Assembly (NCBI GenBank): GCA_034113365.1
Contig: JAXEXP010000159.1
Location: forward strand, 1-23,444
Direction of reading: 5' to 3'
DNA from: Spyradocola sp034113365
GTDB taxonomy: Bacteria; Bacillota; Clostridia; Christensenellales; UBA1750
DNA: 23,444 nucleotides
Program-made: the position numbers and the translations under genes
Part shown: positions 1 to 7,377 of the stretch, one piece after another
Numbering within the stretch: position 1 is the first letter of the stretch
How the letters are laid out: each line of letters starts with the position of its first letter
Notes under the pieces: model-generated
Database searches by the model: none
The model's input: the letters and a program-made list of their open reading frames with translations, nothing else
What the model was told of the DNA's origin: nothing

Positions 1-22
1 CGGTCCGGATGATCGCAAACAT
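1..22 (-). CDS. Start of a gene running off the left edge; possible ribosomal protein L21
   Basis: Only the first seven codons are visible, reading MFAIIRT, with G as the first base of the eighth codon. An ATG lies at 20-22 on the minus strand, 12 bases after the stop codon of the serine hydrolase, and is preceded by AAGGGGG at a distance of about 7 bases, a reasonable ribosome binding site. No terminator separates it from the upstream gene, so it is probably co-transcribed. The seven residues match the usual N-terminus of bacterial L21 (M-Y/F-A-I-I-K/R-T-G-G-K-Q), and the next codon can encode Gly. That is the only basis for the L21 suggestion. L21 would be out of place here, because it normally heads rplU-rpmA with its own leader. 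The gene start itself is more secure than its identity. Confidence 0.4.
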
Positions 23-34
23 CGCCCGGCCCCC

Positions 35-805
35 TTACTTGAACTCGTCGTAGATCATCTTGCCCACGCGGCCCAGCAGCTGCTGCGCATAGGCGTTGGA
101 CGGCGCATCGGACACGAACACGCCCAAGTAGAAGTGCACGCCGTTCAGCAGGAAAATGCCGCTGTCGTGGTCGAGGTTGTCCAGGCTGCCGGTCTTGTGC
201 GCCACCTGGATGTTGTCCGGTATGTAGCGCAGGAAGTCCGCCTTGTGGCGCTGGCCGAACAGCACGTTCATCGCCCACGCGCACAGCTCAGGATTGAGGA
301 TGCTGTGGTGATAGAGCGCGAGGAACATGTTGCACTGGTCCTTGGCGCTGGTGTAGTTGTTCAGGCCGCGCTCCACCGCGTCAAAGTCCAGCATCAGCCG
401 CTCGACGCGCGTGGCGGTCAGGCCCAGCCACTGGCAGTATTCGTTGATGCGGTCCATGCCCAGCAGGCGGATCAGCGCGTTGGTGGCGGTGTTGTCCGAC
501 TCGATGATCATCCACTGGATCAGCTCGCCCACCGACATGCTCTGCGCGCCGTACTCGAACACCGTGGTGTCGGGCAGGATCTCTTTTTCGGGGATGAACA
601 GCTGCTGCTCCAGCGTCAGCGTGCCCTGCTCGACGCGCTCCAGCGCGTGCAGCATGATGGCCACCTTGATGGTGGAGGCCGAAACCACGGGCTTTTCCAT
701 GTCCAGGTTGATCATCGCCTCGCCCGTGTCCGCGTTGACCATCAGTGCCGTGACCTGCGCCTGCGCGCTCTCCAGTTCGTCCAGTACCTGCTGCTGCCAA
801 TCCAT
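35..805 (-). CDS. Class A beta-lactamase-fold serine hydrolase, no signal peptide
   Basis: A 256-residue protein of the serine beta-lactamase / DD-peptidase superfamily (Beta-lactamase2 type). The ordered active-site motifs are all present: SxxK at 44-47 (STIK), SDN at 103-105 and KTG at 204-206. Between them, E145-R-G-L-N149 resembles the omega-loop ExxLN that supplies the deacylating Glu166 and Asn170 of true class A beta-lactamases. There is no N-terminal signal peptide or membrane segment, so it should be cytosolic, unlike secreted beta-lactamases. The ATG at 803-805 lies 1 base after the stop of the LD-carboxypeptidase, and its GGAGGA ribosome binding site is inside that gene's end, which suggests translational coupling. 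With the LD-carboxypeptidase it probably acts on cell-wall-derived peptides. The substrate (D-Ala peptide, amide or beta-lactam) cannot be settled from sequence. Confidence 0.85.
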   Translation of the reverse strand: MDWQQQVLDELESAQAQVTALMVNADTGEAMINLDMEKPVVSASTIKVAIMLHALERVEQGTLTLEQQLFIPEKEILPDTTVFEYGAQSMSVGELIQWMIIESDNTATNALIRLLGMDRINEYCQWLGLTATRVERLMLDFDAVERGLNNYTSAKDQCNMFLALYHHSILNPELCAWAMNVLFGQRHKADFLRYIPDNIQVAHKTGSLDNLDHDSGIFLLNGVHFYLGVFVSDAPSNAYAQQLLGRVGKMIYDEFK

Positions 806-806
806 A

Positions 807-1730
807 TTAGTTCTCCTCCATTATCCGTATGGTCTGTTTGTCTGCGTCCAGTTCACACATGCGTCCCAGCGGCAGCGAGAGCGTAGGCTCCTCGTGACCG
901 CAGGTGACGCCCGAAAGCACCGGGATGCCCAGCTTTCCCAGCAGTTCGTCAAAGACCTGCCGGAGCGTCAGGCTTTCTGCGGGCTTTTCCGCCGCACAGT
1001 CGGTGAAATAGCCAAGGATCACGCCACGACATCCGTCCAGCGCACCCGACTGCACAAGGTGATTGAGCATGCCGTCGATGCGGTAGGGCTGCTCGCCCAC
1101 ATCCTCCAGGAACAGTATTGCGTCCCGCGCGTCCAGCGCATAGGGCGTGCCCAGCGCCGAGGACACCAGCGAGAGATTGCCGCCCACCAGCCTTCCCGCG
1201 GCCCGCCCCGGAGCGACCGTGCGCCGCGCCCTTCCCGCGCAGTTGGGCAGCTCGCCCCACGTCCCGCCGAACAGCGCCGTGCGCACCCAGCGCGCGGTGT
1301 AGTCGTCCAGCCCGTGGTACCACTCCGTAGAGGGCATGGGCGCGTGATAGGTGACGAACCACTGGTTCATCATCGCGTGCAGATAGGTCACGTCGCTGTA
1401 CCCCAGGAACACCTTGGGGTTGCGGCGCACGGCCTCCCAGTCGATCAGCTTGTGCAGCCGCTGCGCGCCGTAGCCGCCCCGCGCGCAGAGCACGCCGCGC
1501 ACCGTCGGGTCGGCAAAGGCGTTGCCCACGTCCGCCGCGCGCAGCTCGTCTCCGCCCGCAAGGTAGCCGTGCCGGCTGCGCACGCTGGGGTACACCGCGG
1601 GCACCAGCCCCATGTTCTCCACCGCGCGCACCGCCTTTTCCAGCCGCCCCTCGGGCAGCGGGCCGGACGGCGCGATCAGCGCCACGCGATCGCCCGGTTT
1701 CAGCGATTCGGGTACGATCAGTTTGTTCAT
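807..1730 (-). CDS. LD-carboxypeptidase, peptidase family S66 (LdcA/MccF type)
   Basis: A 307-residue S66 serine peptidase. Family members cleave the L,D-bond that releases the terminal D-Ala of murein tetrapeptides in the cytosol (LdcA), or related amide bonds (MccF, microcin C immunity). The N-terminal KPGDRVALIAPSG (11-23) is typical. ARGGYG (83-88) and the nucleophile elbow GYSD (110-113, Ser112) follow; Ser112 fits the known catalytic position near 112-115. The other triad members are probably Glu209 in LFLEDVGE and His279 in GHEEPTLSLPLG. There is no signal peptide. I chose ATG 1730: GAGG lies 6 bases upstream and the protein then begins MNKLIVPE as in the family. The in-frame start at 1772 would overlap the upstream glycosidase gene. 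It follows that gene by 19 bases and precedes the serine hydrolase by 1 base, so the three form one transcript. Confidence 0.92.
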   Translation of the reverse strand: MNKLIVPESLKPGDRVALIAPSGPLPEGRLEKAVRAVENMGLVPAVYPSVRSRHGYLAGGDELRAADVGNAFADPTVRGVLCARGGYGAQRLHKLIDWEAVRRNPKVFLGYSDVTYLHAMMNQWFVTYHAPMPSTEWYHGLDDYTARWVRTALFGGTWGELPNCAGRARRTVAPGRAAGRLVGGNLSLVSSALGTPYALDARDAILFLEDVGEQPYRIDGMLNHLVQSGALDGCRGVILGYFTDCAAEKPAESLTLRQVFDELLGKLGIPVLSGVTCGHEEPTLSLPLGRMCELDADKQTIRIMEEN

Positions 1731-1749
1731 GTTTTTCCTCGCTCTGTGT

Positions 1750-3090
1750 TTATTTAAGCTCCATGAGCGCAAAGCCCCAGGGCTCCAGCGCCAAGTTCAC
1801 GTTTCCTTCGTTCAGCTCAGCCTCGACGCCGCGCGCCAGCAGCGCCTCCGCTGTCGACGCCTCCGCAGCCACCGTAGAGCAGGCCTTTTCGTCGGAAAGA
1901 TTCACCGCCACAAGGCAGCGCTGCCCCGCTTTCTCGCGGAAATAGCCCAGCACCTGCGCGTTTCCCGTCTTAGCAAACGCCAGCGCGCCGTCCATGCCCA
2001 GCGCAGGGATGCTGTGCCGCAGCTGCGCCAGCAGCCGCAGCAGCGCCATGCGGTCGACGCCGTCCGCGGTCAGCGCGTTCTGCCAGTCGATCACCAGGTT
2101 CGCGCCGTGGAAGCGGTTGCCCCAGAGGGAGTGCCGGTTGGTGTCGCAGACCTCCGTGCCGCAATAGAGGAAGGGCACGTTGGGCAGCGTGTAGTTGATC
2201 ACCAGCCCCGCATCCATCGCGCGCTTGCCGATGCGCTGCTCCATGCGGTTGTCGTAGTCGTCGCTGACGGTGTCGTGGTTTTCCAGCAGCGCGATGGAGC
2301 GCCAGGTGCCCTGCAGGTGTTCCTTGCTGTACTTGATCTGCGTTTCCGCGATCACCTCTGCCGGCTGCTTGCCCTCGACGCAGGCCAGGAACGCCTCGCG
2401 CAGGTACCAGCCGTAGTTGAGGTCGAACACGTCCAGGTAGGCGGCGTCCACGCCCTCGTTGATCATCACCAGGCCAGGCTTGAGCGCGTCGATGCGCGCG
2501 CAGGCCTCCGCCCAGAAGTCTAATGGCACGGCGTCGCCCACGTCGCAGCGGTAGCCGTCCACGCCGCATTCGCGCACGAAGAACTCCATGTTGCGCATCA
2601 GGTATTCGCGCAGCGCAGGCAGCTCAAAGTTCAGCTGCGGGAAGCGCCATCTGCCCAGCGCGGGGGTGCCGTCCGGGTTGCGCACGATGAAATCGGGATG
2701 TTCCTGCAAAAACACGGCGTTGGGACCGCAGTGGAAGTACACCAGATCCAGCAGTACGCGCAGACCCACGCCATGCGCCGTTTCCACAAAGCGCTGCAGG
2801 TCCTCCACCGTGCCGTATTCCGGGTCGATGCTGTCGTAATCGCTGATGCGGTAGGGGTTGCAGGGGTTGTTCATCCCCGAGGCGCGCTGGCGATCCGACC
2901 AGCCGGCGCGATCCTCATCCCGATCCGCCGTCGAGCAGGCGCACAGATACACGATGTCCACCCCGATGCTGCGGATGTGCGGCAGCAGCTTTTCCGCCGC
3001 GCGCAGCGTGCCCTCGGGCGTGAAGGCACGCAGGTTGATCTGGTAGATCACGCTGTTTTTCAGTACCTCCGCCATGTTGCGCACCGACAT
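1750..3090 (-). CDS. GH13 alpha-amylase-family glycosidase
   Basis: About 446 residues with a (beta/alpha)8 GH13 catalytic barrel and a C-terminal beta domain. The conserved regions are visible: region I DLVYFH (115-120, with Phe where Asn is usual before His), region II GYRCDVGD with nucleophile Asp183, region III INEG with acid/base Glu212, and region IV ENHDT with His272-Asp273. All catalytic residues are therefore present. There is no signal peptide, so it should work on imported alpha-glucosides or maltodextrins in the cytosol. The exact specificity is not readable. I chose ATG 3090 because AGAGGG lies 8 bases upstream; a GTG three codons earlier is the alternative. It is the first gene after the promoter at 3127-3155 and leads the unit with LD-carboxypeptidase and serine hydrolase, an odd partnership for an amylase-family enzyme. 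Confidence 0.9.
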   Translation of the reverse strand: MSVRNMAEVLKNSVIYQINLRAFTPEGTLRAAEKLLPHIRSIGVDIVYLCACSTADRDEDRAGWSDRQRASGMNNPCNPYRISDYDSIDPEYGTVEDLQRFVETAHGVGLRVLLDLVYFHCGPNAVFLQEHPDFIVRNPDGTPALGRWRFPQLNFELPALREYLMRNMEFFVRECGVDGYRCDVGDAVPLDFWAEACARIDALKPGLVMINEGVDAAYLDVFDLNYGWYLREAFLACVEGKQPAEVIAETQIKYSKEHLQGTWRSIALLENHDTVSDDYDNRMEQRIGKRAMDAGLVINYTLPNVPFLYCGTEVCDTNRHSLWGNRFHGANLVIDWQNALTADGVDRMALLRLLAQLRHSIPALGMDGALAFAKTGNAQVLGYFREKAGQRCLVAVNLSDEKACSTVAAEASTAEALLARGVEAELNEGNVNLALEPWGFALMELK

Positions 3091-3126
3091 GGAATCCACC
3101 CTCTTTCGCCGGAAAACTCTGTTTTG

Positions 3127-3155
3127 ATTTTACAACGCGCCCCGGGCGCTGTCAA
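3127..3155 (-). promoter_or_regulatory. Promoter of the GH13 / LD-carboxypeptidase / serine hydrolase unit
   Basis: On the minus strand TTGACA (3155-3150) is followed after 17 bases by TAAAAT (3132-3127), a perfect -35 and a 5/6 -10. The predicted start near 3120 leaves a leader of about 30 bases before ATG 3090. The spacer holds a 13-base inverted repeat, GCGCCC-G-GGGCGC, between the two boxes. The -35 begins one base after the T-run of the opp terminator. Confidence 0.7.
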
Positions 3156-3156
3156 C

Positions 3157-3195
3157 AAAAAAGCCGCGCCGCACAAAGCAGGCAGCGCAGCTTTT
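3157..3195 (-). terminator. Rho-independent terminator of the opp operon
   Basis: In the minus-strand transcript a 9 bp stem (3193-3185 paired with 3169-3161, one G-U pair) with a 15-base loop is followed by six U residues (3162-3157). A-U pairs can extend the stem outward. It lies about 15 bases after the oppF stop codon and directly before the promoter of the next unit. Confidence 0.8.
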
Positions 3196-3209
3196 GTTTT
3201 GTCTCAGCT

Positions 3210-4148
3210 TCAGTCCTTGATCCGGGCGCGGTATTCGGCCAGCTCCTTCTGGTTGCCCAGCACGAAGTGGCCCTCCTCGATCTCCTCCCAGACGGGCTTG
3301 TCCTCCGAGTAGTCGTGCATGCGGGGATCGTAGATCTCCAGCTGCTTGTTGCGCTCGCGGATGGGATCGGGCTGGGGGATGGCGGACAGCAGCGCGCGCG
3401 TGTAGGGATGCAGCGGGTGGGCGAACAGCTTCTCGCAGTCGGCCAGCTCCACCAGCAGGCCCTTGTGGATGACGGCCACGCGGTCGCAGATGAAGCGCAT
3501 CACGGACAGGTCGTGCGAGATGAACAGGTAGGTCAGCCCGCGCTCCTTCTGCAGCTGCGCCAGCAGGTTCAGCACCTGCGCGCGGATGGACACATCCAGC
3601 GCGGAGATGGGCTCGTCGGCGATGATGAACTCCGGCTCCATGATGAGCGCGCGGGCGATGCCGATGCGCTGGCGCTGGCCGCCGGAGAACTCATGCGGGA
3701 AGCGGCTGGCGAACTCGGGCAGCAGGCCCACGTCGGCAAGCGCCTTCTGCACGCGCTCCTTGCGCTCGGCGGCGGAGATGCCGCCCAGGTTGTACAGGCC
3801 CTCGGAGATGATGTAGTCCACCTTGGCGCGCTCGTTGAGCGAGGCCATGGGGTCCTGGAAGATCATCTGCAGCTTGCGGGTGACCTCTCTATCCAGCTCC
3901 TTGGAGATCTTGCCGTTGATCTGCTGGCCGCGGTAGACGATCCTGCCGCCCGCGGTGGGGTGGATGCGGATGATGGCGCGGCCGATGGTGGTCTTGCCCG
4001 AGCCGGACTCGCCCACCAGACCGAAGGTCTCGCCCTTGTAGATGTCAAAGGAGACGCCGCCGACCGCGGTAAACAGGTTGCGCCGGTTGCCGAAGGTGAC
4101 CTTCAGGTCCTCAACGTGCAGCAGCACCTCCCGATTCTCGTTATTCAT
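3210..4148 (-). CDS. oppF: Oligopeptide ABC transporter ATP-binding protein OppF
   Basis: A 312-residue ABC ATPase, the second of the two ATPases that power peptide import through the OppBC channel at the inner face of the membrane. Walker A is GESGSGKT (46-53), the Q-loop is near 98, the signature FSGGQRQ is at 154-160, Walker B ends in ADEP (177-180), and the switch His is 212. The C-terminal oligopeptide-transporter extension is present (HPYTRALLSAIPQPDP), as is the acidic DYSEDKP tail typical of Firmicutes OppF. ATG 4148 is chosen because GGGAGGT lies 7 bases upstream; a GTG at 4157 would sit within that ribosome binding site. The start overlaps the end of oppD by 8 bases, so translation is likely coupled. 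It is the last gene before the terminator. Confidence 0.95.
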   Translation of the reverse strand: MNNENREVLLHVEDLKVTFGNRRNLFTAVGGVSFDIYKGETFGLVGESGSGKTTIGRAIIRIHPTAGGRIVYRGQQINGKISKELDREVTRKLQMIFQDPMASLNERAKVDYIISEGLYNLGGISAAERKERVQKALADVGLLPEFASRFPHEFSGGQRQRIGIARALIMEPEFIIADEPISALDVSIRAQVLNLLAQLQKERGLTYLFISHDLSVMRFICDRVAVIHKGLLVELADCEKLFAHPLHPYTRALLSAIPQPDPIRERNKQLEIYDPRMHDYSEDKPVWEEIEEGHFVLGNQKELAEYRARIKD

Positions 4149-5244
4149 TTGCGGCACCTCCCTCGCTGTTGAGCTGCTGAATGATGCGCGGAGGCTCTAC
4201 CTTGGGCGCGCGCGGGTCGAGCAGCCAGGTCTTGGCCTTGTGGGTTGGCGTCACCTCAAAGTACGGCGGCCGCTCCACAAAGTCGATCTTGAGCGCCTGC
4301 GGGTTGCGCGCGGCAAAGGCGTCGCCGTGGATCTCGGTAAAGAGGTTGGGCGGCGTACCCTTGATGGAGAACAGATCCTCGCCCTTGACGCCCAGCTGCG
4401 GCAGCGACGACAGCAGCGCCCAGGTGTAGGGGTGCTTGGGATCGTAATAGATCTCCTCCGCCATGCCGATCTCCACGATGTCGCCGGCGTACATCACCGC
4501 CACGCGGTCGGCGATGTTTGCCACGACGCCCAGGTCGTGGGTGATGAAGATGACGGTGAGGTTGTACTTGGCCTTGAGCTCCTTGATGAGGTAGAGCACC
4601 TGCGCCTGAATGGTGACGTCCAGCGCGGTGGTGGGCTCGTCGCAGATCAGGATCTTGGGCTTGCAGGCGATGGCGATGGCGATGACCACGCGCTGGCGCA
4701 TGCCGCCGGAGAACTCGTGCGGATACTGCTTATAGCGGCGCTCGGGGTCGTCGATGCGCACGTCGCGCATGATCTGCAGCACGGCTTCCTTCAGCGCCTT
4801 GCCGTGCAGGCCCTGGTGCAGGCGGATGGCCTCGGCGATCTGCGCGCCGATGGTTTTCAGGGGATTTAAGCTGGTCATGGGGTCCTGCAGGATCATGCAG
4901 ACCTCTTTGCCGCGGATCTTGAGCCAGTCCTTTTCCTTCTTGAACTTGGTCAGGTCGGCGTACTGCCCGTTTTCGTCCTCGCCGTACAGCTCGGGGCGCG
5001 CCGCGTCCTTTTTAAGCCCGTAGTAACGGATGGAACCGCCGTCGATGAAGCCGTTGTTGTCCAGCAGGCCGATCAGGTTCTTGTTGAGCACGGACTTGCC
5101 GCAGCCCGACTCGCCGACGATGGCGAGGCTCTCGCCCTTGTACACGTCCAGCGACAGGCCGCGGATGGCGTGCAGCACCCTGCCGCGGAGGTTGAAGCGC
5201 ACGCTCAGATCCTGAATGGAAAGTATCTTTTCCTTTTCGCTCAT
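4141..5244 (-). CDS. oppD: Oligopeptide ABC transporter ATP-binding protein OppD
   Basis: A 367-residue ABC ATPase paired with OppF. Walker A is GESGCGKS (44-51), Q-loop Gln120, signature FSGGMRQR (178-185), Walker B with DEPT (202-205) and switch His236. The oligopeptide C-terminal domain begins KHPYTWALLSSLPQL (270-284). Two departures from enterobacterial OppD are visible. About 30 extra residues, rich in charge (roughly 77-106), lie between Walker A and the Q-loop. The usual C-terminal cysteine cluster is also absent, with Asp, Asn, Asp and Thr in the positions I would expect for Cys (about 305-345). I recall similar Cys-less tails in clostridial OppD. The ribosome binding site GGAGGTG overlaps the oppC stop codon, 8 bases before ATG 5244. 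Confidence 0.95.
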   Translation of the reverse strand: MSEKEKILSIQDLSVRFNLRGRVLHAIRGLSLDVYKGESLAIVGESGCGKSVLNKNLIGLLDNNGFIDGGSIRYYGLKKDAARPELYGEDENGQYADLTKFKKEKDWLKIRGKEVCMILQDPMTSLNPLKTIGAQIAEAIRLHQGLHGKALKEAVLQIMRDVRIDDPERRYKQYPHEFSGGMRQRVVIAIAIACKPKILICDEPTTALDVTIQAQVLYLIKELKAKYNLTVIFITHDLGVVANIADRVAVMYAGDIVEIGMAEEIYYDPKHPYTWALLSSLPQLGVKGEDLFSIKGTPPNLFTEIHGDAFAARNPQALKIDFVERPPYFEVTPTHKAKTWLLDPRAPKVEPPRIIQQLNSEGGAANE

Positions 5245-5259
5245 TTGACGTGCACCTCC

Positions 5260-6264
5260 TTAGCGATGGTTCTTTGGATCTGCCGCATCGGAGAAGGCAT
5301 TGCCCACGATGTAGAAGGAAATGGTGACGATGGACAGCACGATGGTGGGATAGATCAGCTGATAGCGCAGGTTGGGGCTCATCATCAGCGTGCGGCCCTC
5401 GTTGATCAGGTTGCCCAGCGAGGGAATGGTGGCGGGCAGGCCCAGGCCGATGTAGGTGATGAACACCTCGCTGCCGATGGCCGCGGGGATGGACAGCGCC
5501 ATGCGCAGCATGACCACGGAGACCAGGTAGGGCAGCAGGTTGCGCAGTATGATGCGGTACACCGGCGTGCCCAGGCAGCGGGACGCGAGGTTGTACTCTC
5601 TGTCGCGGATGATGATGATCTGGTTGCGGATGAATCGCGCCATGCCGATCCACCCGGTCAGCGACATGGCCAGGATGATGGTGCCGACGCCGGGCTTGAG
5701 CATGTAGGAGACCAGGATCAGCACGATGGTGGACGGGATGTTGTCCAGTATGTTGTACAATTCAGTAAAGATGATGTCCAGCTGGCGCACATAGCCCCAC
5801 AGCACGCCCACGGTGATGCCCACGACGGCCTCAATGCCCGCGACCGCAAGGCCGATCAGCAGCGAGGTGCGCGTGCCCTGCCAAATGCGGCTCCACAGGT
5901 CCTGACCGATGGAGTTGGTGCCCAGCCAGTGCTCGGCGCTGGGCGGGTTGTTGCGCAGCGGGATGCCGGTGACGGGGTCGTTGTTGACCGCAAAGGCGTC
6001 ATACTGCCCGGGAAGGTAGGGCTGGATGAACGTAAACAGCAGGATGGCCAGCACGGTGAACACCAGGATCACCGCCAGCTTGTTTTTGCAGAATGCGCGG
6101 AAGGTGCTGCCCCAATAGGAATAATCGGAGTAGCCCGTGCGCTCCACCTCCTGCTCGTTGAACTCGGCAAAGGAGAAGGCTTCCTTGTCGCCCAGCGCGG
6201 TCTTGAGGTTTTCGGAGCATTCCTTTTCCAGCTGCTCCAGTTTCGGATGCTTGAGCAGGCCCAT
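5260..6264 (-). CDS. oppC: Oligopeptide ABC transporter permease OppC
   Basis: A 334-residue membrane permease of the binding-protein-dependent family. A long hydrophilic cytosolic N-terminus of about 65 residues precedes the first membrane helix (KLAVILVFTVLAILLF), as is usual for OppC. A periplasm-side loop with NPPSAEHWLGTNSIGQDLWSR follows, then five more hydrophobic segments. The cytosolic EAA loop that docks the ATPases is near EYNLASRCLGTPVYRIILRN. It pairs with OppB to form the channel. The ATG overlaps the oppB stop in TAATG (6266-6262), so the two permeases are translationally coupled. The stop codon TAA merges with the oppD ribosome binding site. Confidence 0.95.
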   Translation of the reverse strand: MGLLKHPKLEQLEKECSENLKTALGDKEAFSFAEFNEQEVERTGYSDYSYWGSTFRAFCKNKLAVILVFTVLAILLFTFIQPYLPGQYDAFAVNNDPVTGIPLRNNPPSAEHWLGTNSIGQDLWSRIWQGTRTSLLIGLAVAGIEAVVGITVGVLWGYVRQLDIIFTELYNILDNIPSTIVLILVSYMLKPGVGTIILAMSLTGWIGMARFIRNQIIIIRDREYNLASRCLGTPVYRIILRNLLPYLVSVVMLRMALSIPAAIGSEVFITYIGLGLPATIPSLGNLINEGRTLMMSPNLRYQLIYPTIVLSIVTISFYIVGNAFSDAADPKNHR

Positions 6265-7208
6265 TAGCGATTTCCTCCTTTCGAACCGAAGCTGATGCGC
6301 GGATCGAGCAGCACCATCAGCAGATCGCCGAACACCAGGCCGACGACGCCCACGCAGGCAAACACCAGCACGATGCCCTGCACCATGTTGTTATCCTGCT
6401 TTTTGACCACGTCTACTAGCAGGCCGCCCATGCCGGGGATGGCGTAGAGCGACTCGATGTAGATGGAGCCGACCACGGTGTTGAGGAAGGAGGTGGGAAT
6501 GTACTGCGCCAGCGGCACGAACGCGTTGCGGAACACATGCTGGAACATGATGCGGTTCTTGGAAACGCCCTTGATCTTGGCCAGCTGCACGTAATCCTTG
6601 GTGCTCTCGTCCACCATGTAGCGGCGCAGCCACATCGCATAGTAGGCGATGTTGCCCAGCGAGAGTGAAAACACCGGCAGGATCCACGCCTTGGGGTCGT
6701 TGATGTCAAAAATCAGGCTGATGCCTAAAAATTCGGTGCCGTAGAGCTGGATGAACAGATAATATACCGCCGCGGGCACCGCTTCAATGAAAACGATGAA
6801 CGCCGTGCCCAGGTGGTCGACCAGCCCGCCCTTGTACTTTGCCATCAGCGTGCCCATGGGAATGCCCAACAGCAGCGCCACGATCAGCGCGAGCGAACCC
6901 AGCTTTACGGACACCGGCAGCTTGGGCGCGAGGATCTCCGTCACCGGCACGTTGTTTCGGTAAATGCGCGACGTGCCCAGGTCTCCCTTCGTAAAGAGGT
7001 CCTTGAAGAAATTCAGCACCTGGACCGGCATGGGCTTGTCCATGCCCATCAGCTCCAGACCGTTCTGGATCTGTTCCTTTGTCATTTTATCAAAGTTGGG
7101 GAAATAGCCTTCGATGGGCATTTGGCGCATCAGTACAAATACGATGGTCAGAATGATGATTAGTGTGATGAACGAACGCCCCAAACGCTTGGCCAGATAC
7201 TTGAGCAT
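6264..7208 (-). CDS. oppB: Oligopeptide ABC transporter permease OppB
   Basis: A 314-residue permease, first of the two channel subunits. The start MLKYLAKRLGRSFITLIIIL is the standard OppB/DppB opening, with the first helix directly at the N-terminus and the R-Q-M-P motif after it. Five further hydrophobic segments follow. The EAA-type docking loop lies around DYVQLAKIKGVSKNRI, followed by HVFRNAFVP. I chose ATG 7208. The longer in-frame start at 7325 would add a 39-residue charged stretch that runs through the intergenic hairpin and has no family counterpart. The ribosome binding site is modest (AAGGGG, 8 bases upstream), weaker than those of its neighbours, which fits lower expression of permease than of binding protein. 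Confidence 0.93.
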   Translation of the reverse strand: MLKYLAKRLGRSFITLIIILTIVFVLMRQMPIEGYFPNFDKMTKEQIQNGLELMGMDKPMPVQVLNFFKDLFTKGDLGTSRIYRNNVPVTEILAPKLPVSVKLGSLALIVALLLGIPMGTLMAKYKGGLVDHLGTAFIVFIEAVPAAVYYLFIQLYGTEFLGISLIFDINDPKAWILPVFSLSLGNIAYYAMWLRRYMVDESTKDYVQLAKIKGVSKNRIMFQHVFRNAFVPLAQYIPTSFLNTVVGSIYIESLYAIPGMGGLLVDVVKKQDNNMVQGIVLVFACVGVVGLVFGDLLMVLLDPRISFGSKGGNR

Positions 7209-7310
7209 TTTGTCAACCCCTTTTTGTACTTTAGGGGATGCGCCTTCCCACGACGCGCACCGCCGTTCTATAATTGTAGCGCGCCCACGGCGCATTGTAA
7301 ATAAGAATTG

Positions 7311-7349
7311 TGCAGGAACCCCCAAGAAAATTCCCGGGGGTTCCTTGCA
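7311..7349 (-). promoter_or_regulatory. Intercistronic hairpin between oppA and oppB
   Basis: A perfect 9 bp inverted repeat (GGAACCCCC / GGGGGTTCC, 7344-7336 with 7323-7315) with a 12-base loop, extendable by TGCA/TGCA around one unpaired base. It sits about 30 bases after the oppA stop in the 169-base gap before oppB. No clean U-run follows on the minus strand (UGCACAAUUCUUAUUU), so it looks less like a full terminator than a partial terminator or 3' end protector. Such a structure would leave oppA message more abundant than the permease message. Confidence 0.6.
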
Positions 7350-7377
7350 CAGAAATCATGGAAGCACGGCGGCTTCT

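Noticed and set aside
807..1730. Microcin C immunity protein MccF as the identity of the S66 peptidase
   Set aside because: No microcin biosynthesis or transport genes are nearby. The neighbouring serine hydrolase and peptide importer favour an LD-carboxypeptidase role, though the fold is shared.
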